Part shown: positions 56,214 through 64,000 of the stretch, in pieces | How the letters are laid out: every line of letters begins with the position of its first letter | How positions within the stretch are numbered: position 1 is the stretch's first letter | Assembly: GCF_023554255.2 (NCBI RefSeq) | Contig: NZ_JAMJWD020000002.1 | Span: forward strand, 310,001 to 374,000 | Direction: 5' to 3' | DNA length: 64,000 nt | Origin: Phyllobacterium sp. 21LDTY02-6 | GTDB lineage: Bacteria; Pseudomonadota; Alphaproteobacteria; Rhizobiales; Rhizobiaceae | Notes under the pieces: generated by a model | Told to the model about the DNA's origin: nothing | The model's input: the letters and a program-made list of their open reading frames with translations, nothing else | Database searches by the model: none | Position numbers and translations under genes: made by a program

Positions 56214-57278
56214 TCAGCCCTCCACCCGCCAGCTATCGGCGTAGATATTGATGCCTCGCGGGTCGAAGGCGACGTGCGGCTCCGTCGGAATCTCCTGGCC
56301 TTCGCCGACGATGATTGCGAGTTCCTGGCCTTCCAGCCGCGCGCGGACGATCTTGTGGCGGCCGATATCTTCAACCTTGGCGATGGTAACGGGCATGCCC
56401 TGCCGGCCGAGCCGGACATATTCCGGCCTGATGCCAAGCTCGACTTTCGTGGCATCGCCCAGCTTGGCGGGAGCTGGAAGCTCGATCCGGTGACTGCCGA
56501 GACTGGCGATTGCGCCAGCCAGCTTCACCGGCATGACATTCATGCCGGGAGAGCCAATGAAATAGCCGACGAACGTATGTTTCGGCCGCTCGAACAGCTC
56601 TTCCGGCGTGCCGATCTGCACGATCTCGCCCTCATACATGACGACGACCTTCTGGGCGAAGGTCAGTGCTTCCGTCTGATCGTGAGTGACGTAGACCATG
56701 GTATAGCCGAAGCGACGGTGCAGTTGCTTGAGCTGCGAACGCAGCATCCATTTCATGTGAGGGTCGATCACCGTCAATGGTTCGTCGAAGAGAATGGCAT
56801 TGACGTCGGAACGCACGAGACCCCGGCCAAGCGAGATCTTCTGCTTCTGGTCCGCGGTAAGGCCCCGCGCCTTCTTTTTCGCCCAATCGGCCAGATCGAT
56901 CATATCCAGCGTTTCGCGCACCTTGCGATCGATATCGGCCTCCGGCACCCCACGATTGCGCAAGGGGAAGGCAAGATTGTCGTAGACGCTCATCGTGTCG
57001 TAGATGACGGGAAACTGGAACACCTGAGCAATATTGCGTTCCTGGGTCGACAGATTGGTCACATCCTGGCCATCGAACAACAATTGCCCGTGCGACGGAT
57101 GTATCAGGCCTGAAATGATGTTGAGCAGCGTGGTCTTGCCGCAGCCCGAGGGGCCGAGCAAGGCATAGGCGCCGCCATCGTCCCAGCTGTGATGCACTTC
57201 GCGCAGCGCATAATCCTTCGGCGATTGTGGATTTGGGCCGTAGGCGTGGCGAATATGATTGAGGTCGATCTTTGCCAT
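56214..57278 (-). CDS. glpT: Glycerol ABC transporter, ATP-binding protein GlpT
   Basis: 354 residues; Walker A GPSGCGKTT, VFQFPVIYDTMSVYDN, Walker B AILFDEPLTVIDPHMKW and a C-terminal TOBE-like domain with ELGIRPEYV. The signature region reads LTADQKQKISLGRGL, so the canonical LSGGQ is altered to LTADQ. The other ATPase, GlpS, keeps LSGGQ, so the pair probably forms an asymmetric heterodimer, as in other ABC systems with one degenerate site. Confidence 0.9.
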   Translation of the reverse strand: MAKIDLNHIRHAYGPNPQSPKDYALREVHHSWDDGGAYALLGPSGCGKTTLLNIISGLIHPSHGQLLFDGQDVTNLSTQERNIAQVFQFPVIYDTMSVYDNLAFPLRNRGVPEADIDRKVRETLDMIDLADWAKKKARGLTADQKQKISLGRGLVRSDVNAILFDEPLTVIDPHMKWMLRSQLKQLHRRFGYTMVYVTHDQTEALTFAQKVVVMYEGEIVQIGTPEELFERPKHTFVGYFIGSPGMNVMPVKLAGAIASLGSHRIELPAPAKLGDATKVELGIRPEYVRLGRQGMPVTIAKVEDIGRHKIVRARLEGQELAIIVGEGQEIPTEPHVAFDPRGINIYADSWRVEG

Positions 57279-57286
57279 CTTCGTTC

Positions 57287-58369
57287 CTAGGCCGCTTTCT
57301 TCGCTGTCGATGCGACGGACCGGCCGTCATCGGCAAACAGCATGAGATTGCGTGGGTCGATGAATATGTCGATTTCTTCATCGGCGGCGTAAATATGAAT
57401 GCCGTGGGTGAGCATGGTCCAGCGCGCATCGGCGAAAGCGAGGTGCACGAAACTCTCGGAGCCGGTGATTTCCGTGCCGATGACCTTGGCCCTCAGCGCG
57501 ATATGGTCGGAGCCGCCGCTGGACGTATCGACATGGTGCGGCTGGAAGCCAATCGTGTAGTTGCCATCGGCGAGCGCACCGAGATGGGCCGGTACGGCGA
57601 GCCGCAATTCACCGTCCAGTTGCAGCGAGGTGCCGGCCTTCGTGAGCCTGATCGTGTTCAGCGGCGGATCGGCGAATGTCTGCGCGGTTATCAGATCGTC
57701 GGGGCGCCTGAAGACGTCGATCGTCGGGCCAAACTGCGTTATCCGCCCCTCGGATAGCGTAGCGGTGTTCCCGCCCAGCAGCAGCGCCTCATGCGGCTCG
57801 GTGGTGGCGTAGACGAAGATCGCTCCGGTCTCCGCGAATATTTTCGGCAGTTCCTGACGCAGTTCCTCGCGCAGCTTGTAGTCGAGATTGGCGAGCGGCT
57901 CGTCAAGAAGCACCAGTTTCGCCTTTTTGACGATGGCGCGCGCGAGTGCTGTGCGCTGTTGCTGGCCACCGGAAAGATTGAGCGGCGTGCGGTCCAGAAA
58001 CGGCGTCAGCTTCAGCAGTTCGGCTGCCTTGCGCACCTCGCGATCGACCGTCTGCGCATCAACGCCCGCCACCCGCATGGGGGATGCGATGTTCTCGTAG
58101 ACGGTGAAGGCCGGGTAGTTGATGAACTGCTGGTATACCATCGCGACGGAACGCTTCTGCACTGCGACGCCAGTCACATTCTCGCCGTCGAACCAGACAG
58201 AGCCCGAGGTCGGCACATCGAGACCGGCCATGATCCGCATGAGGCTGGTCTTGCCCGACAGGGTCGGGCCAAGCAGGACGTTCAATGTTGCATGTTCCAG
58301 GGTCAGCGAAATATCGCTGAGGTGGGGCTTGCCCCCGACCACCTTGGAAACATCACGCAATTCCAACAT
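57287..58369 (-). CDS. glpS: Glycerol ABC transporter, ATP-binding protein GlpS
   Basis: 360 residues from the ATG at 58369 after GGGAGGAG (a GTG one codon earlier is possible). Signature LSGGQQQR and Walker B LVLLDEPLANLDYKLREE are normal, but Walker A reads GPTLSGKTS, a variant of GPSGSGKST. It partners GlpT. The two ATPases in one operon are characteristic of the rhizobial glycerol importer. Confidence 0.9.
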   Translation of the reverse strand: MLELRDVSKVVGGKPHLSDISLTLEHATLNVLLGPTLSGKTSLMRIMAGLDVPTSGSVWFDGENVTGVAVQKRSVAMVYQQFINYPAFTVYENIASPMRVAGVDAQTVDREVRKAAELLKLTPFLDRTPLNLSGGQQQRTALARAIVKKAKLVLLDEPLANLDYKLREELRQELPKIFAETGAIFVYATTEPHEALLLGGNTATLSEGRITQFGPTIDVFRRPDDLITAQTFADPPLNTIRLTKAGTSLQLDGELRLAVPAHLGALADGNYTIGFQPHHVDTSSGGSDHIALRAKVIGTEITGSESFVHLAFADARWTMLTHGIHIYAADEEIDIFIDPRNLMLFADDGRSVASTAKKAA

Positions 58370-58418
58370 CACTTCTCCTCCCAGAGACGGTACGGCACCG
58401 CGCCGATCCCGTTCTCAA

Positions 58419-59954
58419 TCATTCCGCTGCAATCTGCCGCCGGCGCTCAACCGCACTTTTCATGAACTGGTCCAGGGCATCGGCTTCGCTGGCATTCAGG
58501 TGCAGCCCCATCTTGGTACGGCGCCAGAGAATGTCCTGCGCCACGATCGCCCATTCCCGGTCGATAAGATAGCGAACTTCGGCTTCATAAAGATTGGAAC
58601 CGAAATGCCGCCCCAGATCGGCAAGCGCCCTTGCCTCGCCCAGAAGGAGGCGCGCCTTCGTGCCGTAAAGGCGCAGCAGGCGCCAAGCATGACGCTGGTC
58701 GAGAAATGGATAATCGCCCATCAGCCTGCGCAACTCGCTGTCGAATCCATCGACGGCCAAATCGCCTCCGGGCAGAGTGCTCCGTGCCGTCCATGGATCG
58801 CCGCGCTTTCCGAGCCGTTCCTCGATCTTCTCGAGCATATGTTCGGCCAGACGCCGGAACGTCGTGATCTTGCCGCCGAAAATATTGAGGAGCGGTGCCA
58901 TGCCCTCCGGCCCGTCGGCCTTCAGCACGTAGTCGCGCGTCGCCTCCTGCGCCTTCGACGCACCATCATCATAGAGCGGACGTACGCCGGAATAGGTCCA
59001 GACGACATCTTCCCGCTGTACCGGAGCCGCGAAATACTCGCTGGCAGCGGCACAAAGATAGTCGATTTCGGTGTCGCTGATAGTCACCTTGGCCGGATCG
59101 CCGTGATAATCCTGGTCGGTCGTGCCTATGAGCGTGAAATCCTGCTCATAAGGGATGGCGAAAATGATCCGGCCATCGGTATTCTGGAAGAAATAGGCGC
59201 GTGGATCGTCGAATTTCTTGCGCACGACGATATGGCTGCCTTGGACAAGACGCACATTATGCGGCTGGTTGCTGCCGACGACGCCGCTGAGAACATCGTC
59301 CACCCACGGGCCGGCCGCATTGACCACCAGCTGCGCCTGTATCTCTTCCTTCGCGCCGCTCAACATGTCCTGCACGGTCAGCGTCCAGCGATCCGTATCG
59401 CGGCGCGCACCGACGACCTTGGTGCGCGTGCGCAGGATGGCGCCCTTGTCGGCCGCATCGCGTGCGTTCAGCGCGACGAGCCGCGCATCGTTCACCCAGC
59501 AATCGGAATATTCGAACGCCTTGGTGTAGAGCGACTTCAACGGCCGCGCCGCCGGATCATTGCGCATATCGAGCGTTTTCGTGGCCGGAAGCAGTTTGCG
59601 CCCGCCAATATGATCATAAAGGAAAAGCCCGAGACGAAGCAGCCATGCCGGCCGCAAGCCCGCATGGTGGGGAAGAACGAAGCGCATGGGCCAGATGATA
59701 TGAGGCGCGCACGCCCACAGCACTTCCCGCTCCATGAGCGACTCGCGCACAAGCCGGAACTCGTAATATTCCAGATAGCGCAGCCCGCCATGGATGAGCT
59801 TGGTCGATCCGGACGAGGTTCCGCTGGCCAGATCGTTCATCTCGGCGAGGAAAACGGAGTATCCGCGCCCGACAGCATCGCGGGCAATACCGCAGCCATT
59901 TATGCCGCCGCCGATGATGAATATGTCGTGGACTTCGCCCGCCAAGCTGAACAT
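58419..59954 (-). CDS. glpD: Aerobic glycerol-3-phosphate dehydrogenase
   Basis: About 511 residues; FAD motif DIFIIGGGINGCGIARDAVG near the N-terminus, then SGTSSGSTKLIHGGLRYLEY, VNAAGPWVDDVL and TTDQDYHGDP. It oxidises glycerol 3-phosphate to dihydroxyacetone phosphate at the inner membrane and passes electrons to quinone. The start is uncertain: ATG at 59954 has GGGAGA too close, a TTG at 59945 is better spaced and an ATG at 59984 adds 10 residues. A glycerol kinase gene is not in the window. Confidence 0.92.
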   Translation of the reverse strand: MFSLAGEVHDIFIIGGGINGCGIARDAVGRGYSVFLAEMNDLASGTSSGSTKLIHGGLRYLEYYEFRLVRESLMEREVLWACAPHIIWPMRFVLPHHAGLRPAWLLRLGLFLYDHIGGRKLLPATKTLDMRNDPAARPLKSLYTKAFEYSDCWVNDARLVALNARDAADKGAILRTRTKVVGARRDTDRWTLTVQDMLSGAKEEIQAQLVVNAAGPWVDDVLSGVVGSNQPHNVRLVQGSHIVVRKKFDDPRAYFFQNTDGRIIFAIPYEQDFTLIGTTDQDYHGDPAKVTISDTEIDYLCAAASEYFAAPVQREDVVWTYSGVRPLYDDGASKAQEATRDYVLKADGPEGMAPLLNIFGGKITTFRRLAEHMLEKIEERLGKRGDPWTARSTLPGGDLAVDGFDSELRRLMGDYPFLDQRHAWRLLRLYGTKARLLLGEARALADLGRHFGSNLYEAEVRYLIDREWAIVAQDILWRRTKMGLHLNASEADALDQFMKSAVERRRQIAAE

Positions 59955-59983
59955 TCTCCCGTGATTTCGCACCGCACCATCCA

Positions 59984-60050
59984 TTCGCAAATGCGAAAGG
60001 TGACTGCCACAATTTCGAAAGCAATACGAAACAATAACGAATATACTTCG
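59984..60050. promoter_or_regulatory. Putative GlpR operators before glpD
   Basis: A palindrome TTCGCAAATGCGAA lies at 59984-59997, and CGAA half sites follow at 60016, 60027 and 60038, exactly 11 bases apart, then TTCG at 60047. The same TTCG/CGAA element forms the inverted repeat in front of glpR. Regular helical spacing suggests cooperative regulator binding; inference. Confidence 0.5.
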
Positions 60051-60072
60051 CAACGAGATCGGGCACAAGTGC

Positions 60073-60837
60073 CTAAACGGAGGTCTCGATCAGGCGGACA
60101 TCGGCGTCCCTGCAGATCTGCCTTATACCCTCGCTTTCACAGCGGTCGGTGATGAAGGTATTGACCTGCGACAGGTGGCCGATGCGTACGGGCGCGGTGC
60201 GCTCGAACTTGGTCGAATCGGAAACCAGAATGACATGACGCGCATTGGCCATGATCGCCTGGGCCACCTTGACCTCTCGAAAATCGAAATCAAGCAAAGC
60301 CCCGTCATGATCGATCGCCGAAGTTCCGATAACGGCGAAATCGACCTTGAACTGGCGTATGAAATCCACTGCCGCCTCGCCGACGATGCCGCCATCCGAT
60401 CCGCGCACCACGCCGCCGGCAATCACCACTTCGATGTCGGGATACAACCTTAATCTATTGGCAACATTGATGTTATTGGTGATGACCATCAGGCCTTTGC
60501 GGTCGAGCAAGGCCTGGCCGACGGCCTCTGTCGTCGTACCGATATTGACGAAGAGCGAGGCATTGTCGGGGATGAGATCGGCGGCCGCGCGCCCGATTGC
60601 CTCCTTCTCGCCCGCTGCGATCAACCGGCGGGCTTCATATTCCAGGTTCTGGACGCCCGAAGGAAACAGTGCGCCACCATGAATGCGGCTCAGTAAGCGC
60701 TGCTCGCACAGATCATTCAGATCCTTGCGGATCGTTTGCGGCGTGACATTGAAATGAACGGCAAGATCATCGACGAGAACGCGCCCCTGCTCCTTCGCCA
60801 TTTCCAGTATCTCGGCGTGTCGCGGGGGCAGGAACAT
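60073..60837 (-). CDS. glpR: DeoR family repressor GlpR
   Basis: 254 residues from the ATG at 60837 (AAGGTG seven bases upstream). DeoR winged helix at about 6-60 with NVTPQTIRKDLNDLCEQRLL then SRIHGGA, and a sensor domain with FVNIGTTTEAVGQALL and VIGTSAIDHDGALLDFD. It should repress the glp operon and respond to glycerol 3-phosphate. First gene of the glp cluster, with an operator-like repeat right upstream. Confidence 0.9.
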   Translation of the reverse strand: MFLPPRHAEILEMAKEQGRVLVDDLAVHFNVTPQTIRKDLNDLCEQRLLSRIHGGALFPSGVQNLEYEARRLIAAGEKEAIGRAAADLIPDNASLFVNIGTTTEAVGQALLDRKGLMVITNNINVANRLRLYPDIEVVIAGGVVRGSDGGIVGEAAVDFIRQFKVDFAVIGTSAIDHDGALLDFDFREVKVAQAIMANARHVILVSDSTKFERTAPVRIGHLSQVNTFITDRCESEGIRQICRDADVRLIETSV

Positions 60838-60847
60838 GAAATTCACC

Positions 60848-60884
60848 TTCGTTTTCGTTTTGGCGCAGCCTATACGAAAACGAA
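60848..60884. promoter_or_regulatory. Putative GlpR operator before glpR
   Basis: A perfect 11-bp inverted repeat, TTCGTTTTCGT at 60848-60858 and ACGAAAACGAA at 60874-60884, with a 15-base spacer, lies 10 bases upstream of the glpR start. It is likely an autoregulatory operator. Confidence 0.6.
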
Positions 60885-60935
60885 AATCGCCCTGTGTCAA
60901 TTATCCGGCACTCGAAAGCGGCGTCTTTCCCGCCT

Positions 60936-61961
60936 TCAGGCCGTCTCACCCTCGATAATGTCGAATCCGGTATTGATGATCGTCTTGTCCTCCGGCCTGA
61001 CCCTGCTTTCGAGGAGTTTTTCCGCTGCCGTTCGGCCAATGAGAAAGCGCCGCGACAAAATGGTCGAAAGCGGCATGGGCAGCGCCTGGCCGATGTCGAG
61101 GCCATTGAAGCCGAAGATGCCGAGCTTTTCCTTTACCGGTATTCCCGCGTGCATGCAGTGAAATATGCCGCCGAGCGCCATGTCGTCATTGGGGAAGATG
61201 ACGACATCGAGCTCCGGATGCTGCGCCAGCAGGATTTCAAGACTGTCGCGGCCGATCTTGGTGGAACTCCCGCCGGGCGTGCGGTGTTCGGCAACGAGCG
61301 ACAGGCCTGCCTCCTGCAGGGCCGCGCGGAGACCGTTATAGCGGGCGCTGGCCCGATCGTCGGTTTCGATCATATGGCCGGCATAGCCGAAATTGCGGTA
61401 GCCCCGGCTGATGAGGTGACGCCCGGTGGCATGGCCCGCTTCATGGTGGGACATGCCCACTGCGATATCGACCGGATCTCCATCGATATCCATGACCTCG
61501 GCCACGCGGAAACGGCCTCGCTCAAGATAGCGCCGAGCGGTGGCGGTATGATGCAGCCCTGCGACGATCACCGCGGCCGGTTTCCATGCAAGAAAGGACA
61601 GAAGAATCCGCTCCTCGACCACCGGATCATAGTCCGTGACGCCGATGACCGGCTGGAACGCCGTCTCGGTAATGGCGGTATGAATGCCGCGCAGCACGTC
61701 GGGGAACACGATGTTCGACAGCGAAGGCAGAACCACCGCCATGAGCGTCGACGCCGCAGATGCGAGGCTCCCCGCAGCCCGATTGGGAATGTAGCCGAGT
61801 TCGGCGATCGCTCTTTGCACCCGCGCCCGCGTGGCATCGGCGATGGGGCCCTGGTTGCGCACGACGCGCGAGGCGGTGATTTCGCTCGTTCCGGCCAGCC
61901 TCGCGACGTCGGCAAGCGTCGGCACATCCGTGTCGTTGTACCCGTTGCGTTTGCGCTGCAT
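60936..61961 (-). CDS. LacI family transcriptional regulator
   Basis: About 341 residues from the ATG at 61961. The N-terminal helix-turn-helix and hinge read TLADVARLAGTSEITASRVV and GPIADATRARVQRAIAELGY, followed by IPNRAAGSLAS. The sugar-binding-protein-like effector domain includes FPNDDMALGGIFHCMHAGIP. Divergent from denD; two matching LacI-type operators lie between. The ligand is probably a sugar acid related to D-erythronate. Confidence 0.9.
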   Translation of the reverse strand: MQRKRNGYNDTDVPTLADVARLAGTSEITASRVVRNQGPIADATRARVQRAIAELGYIPNRAAGSLASAASTLMAVVLPSLSNIVFPDVLRGIHTAITETAFQPVIGVTDYDPVVEERILLSFLAWKPAAVIVAGLHHTATARRYLERGRFRVAEVMDIDGDPVDIAVGMSHHEAGHATGRHLISRGYRNFGYAGHMIETDDRASARYNGLRAALQEAGLSLVAEHRTPGGSSTKIGRDSLEILLAQHPELDVVIFPNDDMALGGIFHCMHAGIPVKEKLGIFGFNGLDIGQALPMPLSTILSRRFLIGRTAAEKLLESRVRPEDKTIINTGFDIIEGETA

Positions 61962-61991
61962 AGACAGACCCAGAGCCTTAAAAAAGAATAA

Positions 61992-62005
61992 TGACAGCGC
62001 TACCA
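61992..62005. promoter_or_regulatory. Putative LacI-type operator, copy 1
   Basis: TGACAGCGCTACCA, a dyad with the central CG typical of LacI operators. It matches the inverse of copy 2 at 13 of 14 bases, 54 bases apart centre to centre. Confidence 0.6.
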
Positions 62006-62045
62006 TAAAGCCCTTGATGAATGCTAGCCAGTGTGCATAACTTTG

Positions 62046-62059
62046 TGGCAGCGCTGTCA
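62046..62059. promoter_or_regulatory. Putative LacI-type operator, copy 2
   Basis: TGGCAGCGCTGTCA, an almost perfect palindrome with central CG, 39 bases before the denD ATG. With copy 1 it would let the divergent LacI protein control both genes. Confidence 0.65.
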
Positions 62060-62098
62060 TAGCGAGACTTGTGGTGCGCGCCGGGAGGAAATTCGTTC

Positions 62099-63088
62099 AT
62101 GCATGTGATGGTTATCGGTGCAGCCGGTATGGTTGGCCGCAAACTGCTCGACAAGCTTGCCGCAGAGGCGGGAATACTTGGCGGGGATATAGAGAAACTG
62201 ACGCTCGTCGACGTCATCGAGCCGCTCGCGCCAGCCGGATTTGCAGGCAATTGCATATCAAAGGCCGCCGATCTGGCCGATCCCGGCGTCGCGGAGCAAT
62301 TAATCACGGCGCGCCCGGACGTGATATTCCACCTGGCGGCCATCGTATCCGGCGAAGCCGAGGCTGATTTCGAGAAAGGCTACCGGGTCAATCTGGACGG
62401 AACGCGCGCCATATTCGAAGCGATCCGGCTCGAATCCAGGAAGGCTCCGTACCGTCCGCGCGTGATCTTCGCGTCTTCCATCGCGGTGTTCGGCACGCCC
62501 TTCCCCGACAAGATCGGCGACGAATTCTTCACCACGCCGCTGACCAGCTACGGCACTCAGAAGGCGATCTGCGAACTCCTGCTGTCGGATTACAGCCGCA
62601 GGGGCTTCTTCGATGGTATCGGCATCAGGCTTCCGACGATCTGCATCCGTCCCGGAAAGCCCAACAAGGCAGCATCCGGCTTCTTCTCCAACATATTGCG
62701 CGAGCCATTGTCGGGACAGGAAGCCGTTCTGCCGGTCGACGAGAGCGTGCGGCACTGGTTCGCGTCTCCGCGCGCGGCCGTCGGCTTCTTCATCCATGCC
62801 GCGACGCTGGACCTCGAAAAGGTCGGCCCGCGCCGCAACCTGTCGATGCCCGGCCTTTCCGCACTCGTCGGCGAAGAAATAGAAGCCTTGAAACGCGTTG
62901 CCGGTGAAAAGGCCGTGCGCCTCATCCGCCGGGAGCCGGACCCGACGATCCAGAAGATCGTTGCGGGCTGGGCGACCGATTTCGACGCCACCCGTGCGGC
63001 AAAACTGGGCTTCAAGGCTGAAACCGCCTTCGACGAAATCATTCGCGCCCATATCGAGGACGAACTTGGCGGAAAGATTCCTGCATGA
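62099..63088 (+). CDS. denD: D-erythronate dehydrogenase (DenD), extended SDR
   Basis: 329 residues from the ATG at 62099, after GGGAGG. NAD motif [11 protein letters not shown] (8-18) and the active-site YGTQK are present, with FASSIAVFG as the Ser strand and [20 protein letters not shown], a family-specific segment. It resembles proteins named DenD, which oxidise D-erythronate to 2-oxo-tetronate. First gene of a plus-strand operon controlled by the divergent LacI regulator; the next gene overlaps by 4 bases. Confidence 0.83.
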   Translation: MHVMVIGAAGMVGRKLLDKLAAEAGILGGDIEKLTLVDVIEPLAPAGFAGNCISKAADLADPGVAEQLITARPDVIFHLAAIVSGEAEADFEKGYRVNLDGTRAIFEAIRLESRKAPYRPRVIFASSIAVFGTPFPDKIGDEFFTTPLTSYGTQKAICELLLSDYSRRGFFDGIGIRLPTICIRPGKPNKAASGFFSNILREPLSGQEAVLPVDESVRHWFASPRAAVGFFIHAATLDLEKVGPRRNLSMPGLSALVGEEIEALKRVAGEKAVRLIRREPDPTIQKIVAGWATDFDATRAAKLGFKAETAFDEIIRAHIEDELGGKIPA

Positions 63089-63858
63089 GCATTCAAGATT
63101 CAGGCAAGGGCAAGATCGCCCTCGTGACCGGCGGCGGAACCGGCGTCGGCAAGGCCATCACCACGGCGCTTCTCGGCGTCGGCTATACGGTCGTCATTTC
63201 CGGCCGGCGCAAGGATGTCCTTGACGCTGCCGCCAAGCAGCTTGCCGACGAGACGAAGGGCAAGGTGGTGGCGTTGACGGCGGATGTAAGCGACGCCGCA
63301 TCGGTCGCGGCGCTGTTCGCTTCCATCAAGCAGGAGTTCGGCCGGCTTGACCTGCTCGTCAACAATGCCGGCGTCAATGTCCCGAATGTTCCTATCGACG
63401 AACTCGACGTCGCGCACTGGAATGCCATTGTCGGCGCCAACCTCACCGGCGTATTCCTGTGCACCCAGCAGGCGGTGAAGCTGATGAAGTCCCAGTCGCC
63501 GCGCGGTGGCCGCATCATCAATAACGGCTCGATATCGGCGCAGACGCCGCGCCCGAACACCGCGCCCTATACCGCGACCAAGCATGCCGTGACAGGTATG
63601 ACGAAATCGACGGCGCTCGATGGGCGGGCATTCGATATCGCTTGCGGCCAGATCGATATCGGCAATGCTTCAACGGACATGACATCGAAGATCGCAACGG
63701 GCATTCTACAGGCGAATGGCGAGACGGCAGCGGAGCCGACGATACCGGCAAAACACGTCGGCGATGCGGTCGTCTACATGGCAAGCCTGCCGCTTGACGC
63801 AAATGTGCTGACAATGACCGTAATGGCTACCAAAATGCCCCTGGTGGGACGCGGATAA
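63085..63858 (+). CDS. SDR family oxidoreductase
   Basis: 257-residue classical [14 protein letters not shown] (about 15-25) is the cofactor site, NNAG is at 91-94 and the active site has a Ser in NGSISAQT and YTATK. It overlaps denD (ATGA). It probably oxidises or reduces a sugar-derived intermediate of the same pathway; substrate unknown. Confidence 0.87.
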   Translation: MSIQDSGKGKIALVTGGGTGVGKAITTALLGVGYTVVISGRRKDVLDAAAKQLADETKGKVVALTADVSDAASVAALFASIKQEFGRLDLLVNNAGVNVPNVPIDELDVAHWNAIVGANLTGVFLCTQQAVKLMKSQSPRGGRIINNGSISAQTPRPNTAPYTATKHAVTGMTKSTALDGRAFDIACGQIDIGNASTDMTSKIATGILQANGETAAEPTIPAKHVGDAVVYMASLPLDANVLTMTVMATKMPLVGRG

Positions 63859-63912
63859 AACGAATGGACGGCATGGGAGAGATGCAGTCCAGGCATAATC
63901 GGAGGAGAACGC

Positions 63913-64000
63913 ATGGCATCAGTTGAATTCGCCAATGTACGGAAATCATTCGGGACGCACCCTGTCATCAAGGGCGTCGACATCGAGATCGCCGATGGCG
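63913..64000 (+). CDS. ABC transporter ATP-binding protein, 3' end cut by window
   Basis: The ATG at 63913, preceded by GGAGGAG, opens MASVEFANVRKSFGTHPVIK and GVDIEIADG, the N-terminus of a MalK/UgpC-type sugar ABC ATPase. Only 29 codons are in the window. It belongs to the denD-SDR operon, so a sugar or sugar acid importer probably follows. Confidence 0.85.
   Translation, partial: MASVEFANVRKSFGTHPVIKGVDIEIADG

Overview
The window looks like a chromosome segment of a Hyphomicrobiales (Rhizobiales) alphaproteobacterium, perhaps Phyllobacteriaceae, Brucellaceae or Rhizobiaceae. The evidence is a rhizobial-type glycerol operon in the order glpR-D-S-T-P-Q-U-V, DUF982 and DUF992 proteins, a ThuA/Gfo-Idh sugar pair, many CUT1 sugar importers and strong GGAGG ribosome sites. 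No rRNA, tRNA, insertion sequence, phage gene or CRISPR array was seen. Genus-level placement is inference. 

Layout: 1-6563 (+) is the end of a surface polysaccharide (O-antigen or EPS) operon: wecB (5' cut by the window), a WbuB-like glycosyltransferase, a Wzx-type flippase, an NAD-dependent epimerase, a GT4 and a GT2. Stop and start codons overlap at three of the five junctions, and a decayed membrane protein tail (possible polymerase remnant) faces the operon at 6529-6933. 6980-14411 is a carbohydrate locus: ROK regulator, Gfo/Idh/MocA dehydrogenase and ThuA on the minus strand, divergent from a complete CUT1 ABC importer. 14451-18442 holds two divergent RTX-type calcium-binding proteins. 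18750-22438 is a three-gene operon that I consider the least described system here: a zinc-ribbon TackOD1 protein, a processive membrane GT2 synthase and an HlyD/Alg44-like membrane fusion protein. 

22449-30566 (-) is a full high-affinity potassium system, kdpFABCDE, with a 26-residue membrane microprotein in front of kdpF. 30741-37255 carries a MarR-GNAT fusion, a secreted tandem-repeat protein, Pcm, and DUF922, DUF992 and DUF4139 envelope proteins. 37367-41584 has an acetylpolyamine-type deacetylase beside an MHS transporter, a drug-type MFS exporter and a GNAT. 41625-46612 is a polar amino acid ABC importer in one operon with an argininosuccinate-lyase family enzyme, divergent from a LysR regulator. 

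46749-52330 contains a DUF982 protein and a glucose/mannose-type CUT1 importer flanked on both sides by decayed dehydrogenase genes (a GMC oxidoreductase and an aldehyde dehydrogenase). 52377-60837 is the glycerol operon with its DeoR regulator and likely operators. 60936-64000 has a LacI regulator with a pair of matching operators, divergent from denD, an SDR gene and the first 29 codons of another ABC ATPase. 

Taken together the region is devoted to uptake and oxidation of sugars and polyols, potassium homeostasis and cell-surface polysaccharide.
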